A stretch of DNA of 12,373 nt, taken from Prevotella sp. CAG:732. GTDB lineage: Bacteria > Bacteroidota > Bacteroidia > Bacteroidales > Bacteroidaceae. The notes below the pieces were generated by a model. The model was not told the origin of the DNA and did no database searches. It saw only the letters and a program-made list of their open reading frames with translations. The position numbers and the translations under genes are program-made. Positions within the stretch are counted from its first letter, which is position 1; each line of letters begins with the position of its first letter. Location: contig FR893261.1 in NCBI GenBank assembly GCA_000436035.1, positions 1 to 12,373 on the forward strand, in the 5' to 3' direction. Positions 6,920 to 12,373 of this stretch are shown one piece after another.

Positions 6920-7020
6920 AAGCATCTTAGTGAGGTGTGAGGTAGAAAACAACAGATACGATTATACGTACAATGATAACACAAATAAATGAACTAGCCA
7001 TATTTTTCGGACCGATTTTC

Positions 7021-7051
7021 TTGGCTTTTTCATCTGAAAGTGGTAAATTTG
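7021..7051 (+). promoter_or_regulatory. Predicted promoter of the ECF sigma factor gene
   Basis: TTG (7021-7023) is 20 nt upstream of TAAATTTG (7044-7051), a full match to the Bacteroidota -7 consensus. Transcription would start near 7057, leaving a leader of about 25 nt with AAAGG before the ATG at 7081. It is a housekeeping-type promoter, and it lies outside the inverted-repeat element. Confidence 0.65.
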
Positions 7052-7080
7052 CACTTTGAAACTCGGCAAAGGTAGAATAT

Positions 7081-7656
7081 ATGATGCAAGAAGCGAAGAT
7101 GCAAGACAATCACAGCTTGGCGCAGATGGAACTTCTCTATAAAAAGTTCTATGTGCGGTTGCATCGTTATGCCCTAACCTTTCTGGGGGATGAGGACGAG
7201 GCGACCGACGTGGTCGGAGAAGTGTTCTTGCAGATTTGGGAAAGCTGGCAGGTGGGCGCAACCATCAATGAAAGGAAGAACATCGCCGCCTATCTTTACA
7301 CTAGGGTGAGAAACAGTTGCCTCGACCACCTGCGACATCGCAAAGCCATCGACAACTACAACACCTTCCTAAAGGCGACCTCCCCTTTCACCACAGATGC
7401 CGAGGTGGAAGACTTTGATAAAAGAATTACTCGCCTAAGGGAAGCGATAGAGAATCTACCTCCTTCCGATAGGCGAGTACTGAAAGCTGTATATTTTGAG
7501 CACCTCTCTTATAAAGAAGCCGCCGAGCGACTGGAAATGAGCGAGAATATGGTTCACAAACACATGACCAAAGCCTTCCGACAACTTCGGGAGATGTCCA
7601 AGAACTACGATTACGTCTTACTATTGCTTATTTCATCAACTTGGCTAACTCGTTGA
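7081..7656 (+). CDS. ECF-family RNA polymerase sigma-70 factor
   Basis: Alternative sigma factor that directs RNA polymerase to a regulon not identifiable here. The 191-aa length is typical. Region 2 spans about residues 18-90, with YALTFLGDEDEATDVVGEVF and VRNSCLDHLRHRK, and region 4 about 116-170, with NLPPSDRRVLKAVYFEHLSY and a helix-turn-helix through MSENMVHKHMTKAFRQL. A hydrophobic tail (YVLLLLI) ends the protein, as in many Bacteroidota ECF factors. ATGs at 7081 and 7084 are both possible starts and differ by one residue. The usual partner, a FecR-type anti-sigma gene, is not next to it: the downstream neighbour is convergent and overlaps by 29 bp (7628-7656). Confidence 0.92.
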   Translation: MMQEAKMQDNHSLAQMELLYKKFYVRLHRYALTFLGDEDEATDVVGEVFLQIWESWQVGATINERKNIAAYLYTRVRNSCLDHLRHRKAIDNYNTFLKATSPFTTDAEVEDFDKRITRLREAIENLPPSDRRVLKAVYFEHLSYKEAAERLEMSENMVHKHMTKAFRQLREMSKNYDYVLLLLISSTWLTR

Positions 7657-8734
7657 GCAAGTCCTCGCCACGCAAGTTCTTACCCACGATGATACCCTTG
7701 CTATCCACCAATACGTTGGCAGGGATTCCCTTGATATTATAGATAGGAGCCGCAGCACATCCCCAACCCTTAAGGTCGCTCATGTGAGGCCATGGCAACA
7801 TGAGCTGTGCGATGGCTTTCACCCACGCCGCCTTGTTGTTGTCGAAAGAAACGCCCACAACCTCGAAGCCCTTCTTGTGATAGAGGTTGTAAGCCTTCAC
7901 CACGGTAGGCATCTCGGCACGGCAAGGACCACACCAAGAAGCCCAGAAGTCTATCAAGGTGTATTTGTTCTTCTTCACATACTCAGAAGCACGGATGGTC
8001 TTGCCCTTAGGATTTGGCATTGCCAAGTCGGTGTAAGGTTGACCTACCGCCGTTGCCATCTCCGCCTTCTTCTCGTCCAACATCTGCTGGAAGTAATAGT
8101 AGTGGTGTCCCTCCTCCATCTTCTTCTCGATGATGTCACGCTCAGGAGCTGAGAAGGTGCTGCCATTCATCACATAGAGGTAGTCGCTGTAGGCAGATGG
8201 GATGTGAGCCACGGTGAAGACCTTGTTCAACGACTTCTTGATGTCGCTGATGCTATCCACGATGACACGTGCCTTCGCCTTGTCTTCCTTGGAAGAGACA
8301 CTGTCGGTCACGATACTCCAAGGTTTCTCCATCTCCTTGTCGTATGGAGCCATCAAGGCATTGTATTCTGCTTGCAACTTGTTGGCAGCACCTTCTGTCT
8401 TGACGATAGGGCGCACCTTAGGGTCATCAGAAATCGTGAGGTCGATGTCGGCGTTTTCCAAGAGGAAGTCTGCCATTGCAGTGTTCTTGCCATTGTGGAT
8501 AGGAAGGATGAAGCGAGTAGATGCTCCATCGAAATCACCAGAGAATTCGAACTTGCCGTTCTTGACAGTAGTGGTATCGAGCGGAACCATACTGAAGAAT
8601 CCCTGCATCTCACAAAGGAATACAGTGTCTCCCTCCTCCACTCCAGCAGCTGTACCCGTAATGTGGTAACCGTTGGCTGCACTCATTGCCAACCCAGACA
8701 AAGCCAGGCTAGCAGCAATTACTAATTTCTTCAT
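7628..8734 (-). CDS. DUF4369 / TlpA-like thioredoxin-fold protein (WCGPC)
   Basis: Predicted periplasmic thiol-disulfide oxidoreductase of 368 aa. A signal peptide (about 1-19, MKKLVIAASLALSGLAMSA) is followed by a DUF4369-type beta domain (about 22-120), a helical linker and a thioredoxin-like AhpC/TSA domain (about 232-366). The active-site motif WCGPC is at 267-271 within FWASWCGPCRAEMP, and the cis-proline loop GIPAN puts Pro338 in the expected place. No lipobox Cys follows the signal peptide. It is the last gene of the minus-strand cluster, 42 bp after the WCGIC paralogue. Its 3' end lies inside the sigma-factor gene, and no intrinsic terminator was seen before its transcript would run antisense into that gene. 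Substrate and partner are unknown. Confidence 0.92.
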   Translation of the reverse strand: MKKLVIAASLALSGLAMSAANGYHITGTAAGVEEGDTVFLCEMQGFFSMVPLDTTTVKNGKFEFSGDFDGASTRFILPIHNGKNTAMADFLLENADIDLTISDDPKVRPIVKTEGAANKLQAEYNALMAPYDKEMEKPWSIVTDSVSSKEDKAKARVIVDSISDIKKSLNKVFTVAHIPSAYSDYLYVMNGSTFSAPERDIIEKKMEEGHHYYYFQQMLDEKKAEMATAVGQPYTDLAMPNPKGKTIRASEYVKKNKYTLIDFWASWCGPCRAEMPTVVKAYNLYHKKGFEVVGVSFDNNKAAWVKAIAQLMLPWPHMSDLKGWGCAAAPIYNIKGIPANVLVDSKGIIVGKNLRGEDLLNELAKLMK

Positions 8735-8776
8735 TGTACTTATTTTTGTATTTTTACTTTGTTTTCTAGAGACATA

Positions 8777-9808
8777 CTATTCGTATTTCTGCAAGATTTC
8801 TCTTACTTCTTCCGGTCCCGAAGGAGAACCTAGCACCTTACCATCTGGCGTAATCATCAGATAATAAGGCACTCCATTCCCCACTTGATACTTGTGAAAG
8901 AGGTCTTGATAGCCTTGGGCTGTCGTGATGTATTGCGGCCATGGCTCAGGATGCTTCTCCATTGCTTTAGTCCAAGCTTCCTGCTTGGTATCAATCGAAA
9001 CGCCAATCACAGAGAACTTGCCCTTGTATTCCTCAGCCAACTTCTTGACCTCTGGCATTGCCGCCAAGCAGATGCCACACCAGCTTGCCCAAAAATCCAC
9101 CAATACATACTGGTTCTTGGGTACTATATCAATAAGGTGGCAAAGTTTACCATTCACGTCCTTCAGTTCCAAATCGACCAGCTCGCCACCCTTGGTCGTC
9201 TTCTTGGCATAAGCGATACGCTGACGGAACTCCTCCATTCGGATAGGATCGCCAGGAACAGATGTGATGGTGCGCTCTAGATGAGCTACCTGCTCAGGAG
9301 TGAGGTTGTAGCCTCGCTTCAAGAGGTTATTGGCGAGATAGACGGAAATCACTGACTGAGGATGAGAGTCGATGAAAGTCCAATCAGCCGACCCGCTCTC
9401 ATTCTTTGCCTTGAGAGCCTGATACTCATTGAAGTCAGTCTGCACCTGTCCTCCCGTCACCTTCAAGTTCTTATCCACAAAGATGTCATCATTTGAGATA
9501 AAGACATCCGTGTAAGTCCATCGGATGGAGTCGGTAGGCCAGTTGTTCTTACCCACCAATTCGAGATTATTGGTCATCAGCGTACCAGAAAGCGGATGGT
9601 CGAGTTTGCCTTTCAGCTCAAACTTTCCTCCCTTGACCCAACCATCAGCAATACTTACCGAAAAAGAAGTATCGGTATGGCAGCAAACTTCCACAGAGTA
9701 GCCATCGGGGATATTCACCTCGCCCTTGATGACAAATCCTCTCTGAACTTGGGCGCCCACGGAGAGGCAACCCAAGCAGAGAGAGAGTATAAGAAATATC
9801 TTGTGCAT
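8777..9808 (-). CDS. DUF4369 / TlpA-like thioredoxin-fold protein (WCGIC)
   Basis: Predicted periplasmic thioredoxin-family protein of 343 aa, paralogous in layout to the gene that follows it. Signal peptide about 1-20 (MHKIFLILSL to VGAQ), a DUF4369-like beta domain about 24-120, a helical linker, and an AhpC/TSA-type thioredoxin domain about 205-342. The active site is WCGIC at 243-247, with Ile replacing the usual Pro before the second Cys, and the cis-proline is Pro314 in GVPYY. The Ile should shift the redox potential relative to the WCGPC protein, so the two may have different roles. Extra cysteines lie at 42-43 and 223. Gaps of 52 and 42 bp to its neighbours and no evident promoter suggest operon membership. 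Confidence 0.9.
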   Translation of the reverse strand: MHKIFLILSLCLGCLSVGAQVQRGFVIKGEVNIPDGYSVEVCCHTDTSFSVSIADGWVKGGKFELKGKLDHPLSGTLMTNNLELVGKNNWPTDSIRWTYTDVFISNDDIFVDKNLKVTGGQVQTDFNEYQALKAKNESGSADWTFIDSHPQSVISVYLANNLLKRGYNLTPEQVAHLERTITSVPGDPIRMEEFRQRIAYAKKTTKGGELVDLELKDVNGKLCHLIDIVPKNQYVLVDFWASWCGICLAAMPEVKKLAEEYKGKFSVIGVSIDTKQEAWTKAMEKHPEPWPQYITTAQGYQDLFHKYQVGNGVPYYLMITPDGKVLGSPSGPEEVREILQKYE

Positions 9809-9860
9809 TTTACTAAATGTGTTATGATTATTACCTTCTTTTCATTCAGATTGAAGCCGA

Positions 9861-11264
9861 TCATTTCAGTTTCAAGACCTTCTTGCCATTGATGATATAG
9901 AGTCCCTTGCCAGAAATCTTGTCGAGTTTCTTACCATCCAAAGTATAGATGCCTTGTGCGGCAGCCTTTTCGAGTTTGCCAGCTTGGATAGCCTCGATGC
10001 CAGTAGGGTCACCTTTCTGGTTGAACCAATAGATGTCCTTAGGAGCATCCTGCAAGTCGTAAGCCTTGTAAGTCTCGATAGGCAAAGCTAAGTAAGCCGT
10101 ATTTGGCTCAATCACAGCATCATCCGCTAGGAGATGGAACTGTTGGTTCTCAATGTCAACACGATAATACTTGTTGGCAATGGTCATATCCTTGACATTG
10201 CAGCCGTTCTCGCCACTCCACTTCAAGATATTGCTAGAATAGGAGTTCACATCGTAGCTGTCATTCGCCACAAATGTCATCGTGCCTTTTCCATAGAGGA
10301 TATGAGGCTCATTGCCATAGAGACTCTGCGAATACTCATAGCTATCGAGATAGTAACCGCTAGTATCATCGGTAGGATGGAGAGAATTATAACTAATGTC
10401 GGCGAAGCTGAACTGCAACTCGTTCACCACCTTGTCTGGCATGTCATATCCCTTCGGGAAATAGACTACCTTGTAGCCACCCTCCTCTGGGAACTCGATG
10501 TCGAAGGCTTGCGTGCTCTTGAAGTGAGCCTCATAATAAGCTGTGCCACTGATATTGTTGATGGTAAGAGGGTTCGTAGGAATCTTCTCGCCAGTAGATT
10601 TGTTCAACCAATAGTCGAACTGGGTAGTCGTCTCATCGTTTGGCGTAGCCGTCAGAGTCACATTGTCACCTATCTCATTGCAGACCTTGGATGACTTGAC
10701 CGTACCCAAAGACGACTGTCCCGTAGCGATGACAGGAGCCACATGCGTGAAGAGGGCATAATGCAAAGCCTCGGAGAAGAATGGGAAGCTACCCTCAGCC
10801 TTCTCTTCACTGTCCTCACTAGTAGTAGAAGCAATGTCCATCTGTGCAGGATTATCATAGTTCACGATGTCATCGTTGAAGACGAAATCGTCAAACTCGC
10901 CATCATTAACCACCGTTGCCACACTGAAACCTGCCAATATCCATCCCTCGGTAGGGAGTGCATACGCCGTATAGGTAGCGTTGGAGGATGCTCCTGAGAG
11001 AATAAACTTCACATCGACAGCCTCAGCTGGAGTCTTCATGTCGGCATAGAGGTCACTTGCCTCATCATCCGAAGTCGTGCTTCCAGCTGGTTCCTCAGCA
11101 TAGACCTTGCCTGCTCCTGTAGGATAAGCCTGCAGGGTGGCATAGAAATCATAATACTTGGTGCCGCCGGCAAACACGCTTGCCGAACTGCTCAATAATA
11201 AAACCATTGTGAGGACAAATGCTCTAGCCATTTGCTTTCCCCACGTTGTTATCTTGGTATTCAT
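9861..11264 (-). CDS. Secreted protein with InlB-like B-repeat and Prevotella-type C-terminal tail
   Basis: A 467-aa exported protein of unknown function. An Arg-containing N-region and hydrophobic core (MARAFVLTMVLLLSSSASVF, about 12-31) form a signal peptide cleaved near VFA-GG (33). An acidic beta-rich N-terminal half (35-175) holds one repeat-like segment; residues about 180-248 match the divergent InlB B-repeat pattern (G.V....G..V.LTATP, FDYWLN, YEAHFK). The C-terminus has TGIEAIQ then a tail about 436-467 with GIYTLDGKKLDK and GLYIINGKKVLKLK, a form recurrent in Prevotella secreted proteins and possibly a type IX-related sorting or anchoring tail. An in-frame ATG at residue 12 is an alternative start. 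It lies 28 bp after the DUF4105 gene. Confidence 0.8.
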   Translation of the reverse strand: MNTKITTWGKQMARAFVLTMVLLLSSSASVFAGGTKYYDFYATLQAYPTGAGKVYAEEPAGSTTSDDEASDLYADMKTPAEAVDVKFILSGASSNATYTAYALPTEGWILAGFSVATVVNDGEFDDFVFNDDIVNYDNPAQMDIASTTSEDSEEKAEGSFPFFSEALHYALFTHVAPVIATGQSSLGTVKSSKVCNEIGDNVTLTATPNDETTTQFDYWLNKSTGEKIPTNPLTINNISGTAYYEAHFKSTQAFDIEFPEEGGYKVVYFPKGYDMPDKVVNELQFSFADISYNSLHPTDDTSGYYLDSYEYSQSLYGNEPHILYGKGTMTFVANDSYDVNSYSSNILKWSGENGCNVKDMTIANKYYRVDIENQQFHLLADDAVIEPNTAYLALPIETYKAYDLQDAPKDIYWFNQKGDPTGIEAIQAGKLEKAAAQGIYTLDGKKLDKISGKGLYIINGKKVLKLK

Positions 11265-11292
11265 AAGCCTTTCTATTTATCTGAATTACCCT

Positions 11293-12201
11293 TTACTTTT
11301 TTTTGTTTCTTGTTGTTTTCTTTCGATATAACCCGATTGCTATCACGATGATGAGCACAGTCAAGACAAGCGCCATCCATGGTCGGAACCAGCAAGGATT
11401 GTCTTGATATACCTGAGGCAGCAAGGTGGAAGGCTTTCCTATCGACAGACTTCTCACCTTTCCCGAAGCATCGGCTATCACCGCCTGTGGCATCACTGTT
11501 TCCATCATCTCTGGTGTGAGCAAGTCTTCCGACTTAGCCTCGCCATCCTTGACATTCCAAAGCACGGAGTGCATGATGAGACGTACCCAAGGGGAGCGTC
11601 GAGACACATAGTCCATCCACTCTCCCATATCGCCCTTCACCACCTGTGGCAAAGTCTTCAACCTTACTTCGGCAGGGGCAATCGCCTTGTTGATGGCATA
11701 AGTCACCATCGACATACAGTTGACGGATGTATAGTCGAATGTCCATACGGAGCCGTTCATCGCCTCCTCGTCCAATACCTTCCAGAGGTTTTGCTTCTCC
11801 TTCGGCTGTAGGTTGAGCAAGAACGCCTTCACGCCACGCCCTTCTTGCTTGTAGCTATCCAAGAACTGGCTCGTTGGCACAGGAGCAAATCCCGCCTTCG
11901 CCTTTCTCGTGAACACATCCAGGTAAGAACTCTTGTTCATGTCCATCTCGAAGGTAAAGCAATAGTCCAGTCCCTTCTCCTTGCACACCATTCTGAGGGC
12001 GGCATGTCCATAAACGGAGTAGAATGCCTTACCCTCGCTGATGACGAGCAAGTATGCCTGGATGAAGTCAGGGTTGGAAGCTGCCTGATTGAGGCTATCC
12101 AGCTTGACAGAATCCATCTTCTGTGCGGTCTGCAAGGTCTGTCCCATTCCACTGATGCAGATCCCCAGCAATAGCAATATGGTAATAATCTTACTGCGCA
12201 T
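11293..12201 (-). CDS. DUF4105 / Lnb N-terminal-domain-like protein with one C-terminal membrane anchor
   Basis: A 302-aa envelope protein. Signal peptide about 1-20 (MRSKIITILLLLGICISG), a DUF4105 (PF13387) domain about 44-215, and one transmembrane segment about 275-291 followed by a very basic end (RKKTTRNKKK). The family hallmarks are present: YGHAALR with His66 and the Cys of SVNCMSM, Cys162, a papain/NlpC-like His-Cys pairing. Known family knowledge: this domain is the periplasmic part of Lnb, the Bacteroides lipoprotein N-acyltransferase, where the Cys is catalytic. The full-size enzyme has several C-terminal transmembrane helices; this protein has only one, so it may be a paralogue with another acylation or thiol-linked task. 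The start overlaps the upstream gene's end by 11 bp, pointing to coupled translation. Confidence 0.82.
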   Translation of the reverse strand: MRSKIITILLLLGICISGMGQTLQTAQKMDSVKLDSLNQAASNPDFIQAYLLVISEGKAFYSVYGHAALRMVCKEKGLDYCFTFEMDMNKSSYLDVFTRKAKAGFAPVPTSQFLDSYKQEGRGVKAFLLNLQPKEKQNLWKVLDEEAMNGSVWTFDYTSVNCMSMVTYAINKAIAPAEVRLKTLPQVVKGDMGEWMDYVSRRSPWVRLIMHSVLWNVKDGEAKSEDLLTPEMMETVMPQAVIADASGKVRSLSIGKPSTLLPQVYQDNPCWFRPWMALVLTVLIIVIAIGLYRKKTTRNKKK

Positions 12202-12373
12202 CTCTTACGTATCTTACGCTCATTCCCATTTCATCGGAAGTACTCTGGCGATAAACCTGGTCGCTATTGAAGAGGAACTTTCTATAGATGTAGAAGCCAT
12301 CGCCCTTGCCTTGCTCCCCGTCCTTGGATGCTGTCCAGAACACAGCATAGGTACCGAAGTATCTACACTCTTT
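12191..12373 (-). CDS. C-terminus of a FISUMP-type surface protein (partial)
   Basis: The last 60 codons of a gene entering from the right edge, reading toward TAA at 12193-12191. The segment has YFGTYAVFWTAS, then FYIYRKFLFNSDQVYRQ and ends in MGMSVRYVRDAQ. This layout (aromatic FW, a short strand pair, and a closing SVRxVRD) is the end of the Fibrobacter succinogenes major paralogous (FISUMP) domain, common in Bacteroidota surface lipoproteins. Its function is unknown. The stop lies 11 bp inside the start of the DUF4105 gene. The 5' part and any signal peptide are outside the window. Confidence 0.7.
   Translation of the reverse strand, partial: KECRYFGTYAVFWTASKDGEQGKGDGFYIYRKFLFNSDQVYRQSTSDEMGMSVRYVRDAQ

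Larger units (their letters stand above)
6734..6948. repeat. 215-bp hairpin-rich element bounded by 23-bp inverted repeats
   Basis: The left end (6734-6756) and the reverse complement of the right end (6926-6948) match at 21 of 23 positions; the core is CTACCTCACA, two variable bases, then TCACTAAG. Between them no credible coding sequence exists. The organisation resembles a MITE or other non-autonomous element, but no clear target-site duplication is visible next to the ends and no transposase is in the window. It could instead be a structured RNA or a multi-site protein-binding region. Confidence 0.5.
6419..7080. other. Structured 662-bp region without an intact gene
   Basis: Between the DUF4294 gene and the sigma factor gene there is no complete recognisable gene. 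In order it holds a promoter with an overlapping inverted repeat (6484-6534), a truncated ATPase reading frame (6542-6631), a 22-bp tandem repeat (6621-6708), a T-run (6705-6710), a 215-bp hairpin-rich segment bounded by inverted repeats (6734-6948), and the sigma-factor promoter (7021-7051). The frames through the hairpin-rich part show biased, low-complexity translations and are not credible genes. Confidence 0.8.

Noticed and set aside
6752..6952. Minus-strand 66-codon frame across the hairpin-rich element
   Set aside because: Its translation is low-complexity, follows the repeat structure, has no family resemblance and no promoter or start context.
6927..7261. Minus-strand frames over the sigma-factor promoter and 5' end
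   Set aside because: They lie opposite a clear ECF sigma gene and its promoter; the translations have no recognisable domain.
11297..11304. Eight-base homopolymer at the 3' end of the DUF4105 gene as a frameshift site
   Set aside because: It encodes the lysine tail right before the stop, and a shift would add only a few residues; no evidence of function.

Overview
The window looks like chromosome from a Bacteroidota species, most likely a Prevotella/Segatella-type gut or oral anaerobe. The evidence is the SusC/SusD pair, Bacteroidota promoter motifs (TAnnTTTG at -7), DUF4294, DUF4369-thioredoxin and DUF4105 proteins, a FISUMP-type C-terminus and a Prevotella-style C-terminal tail. The genus is inferred from family content; no rRNA or marker gene is present.

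Region 1 (1-5602, minus strand) is an outer-membrane nutrient-uptake operon. It runs from a promoter near 5608-5638 through a long leader with a possible 11-codon upstream ORF, then susC-like, susD-like, a DUF4843 lipoprotein, and the first codons of a fourth gene at the left edge. No glycan-degrading enzyme is visible, so the substrate is unknown. A divergent intergenic region (5449-5779) with paired direct repeats separates it from a DUF4294 exported protein (5780-6418, plus strand).

Region 2 (6419-7080) has no intact recognisable gene but is densely structured. It holds a consensus promoter whose -7 box lies in a perfect 10-bp inverted repeat and a 29-codon ORF that looks like the amputated start of a Bacteroidota AAA-type ATPase. 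That ORF runs straight into a 22-bp tandem repeat. Then comes a 215-bp segment bounded by 23-bp imperfect inverted repeats and filled with hairpins, and finally the promoter of the next gene.

Region 3 (7081-7656, plus strand) is an ECF sigma factor without an adjacent FecR anti-sigma gene. Its 3' end overlaps the convergent gene by 29 bp.

Region 4 (7628-12373, minus strand) is a co-directional envelope-protein cluster. Transcription order is FISUMP-like protein (partial, right edge), DUF4105/Lnb-like cysteine-histidine domain protein with one C-terminal membrane anchor, a 467-aa secreted protein with an InlB-like B-repeat, then two thioredoxin-fold lipoprotein-neighbour proteins with different active-site motifs (WCGIC and WCGPC). 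Spacing (11-bp overlap, then gaps of 28, 52 and 42 bp) suggests one operon whose promoter lies outside the window.

No tRNA, rRNA, CRISPR array, transposase or phage gene was seen. The least explained part is Region 2.
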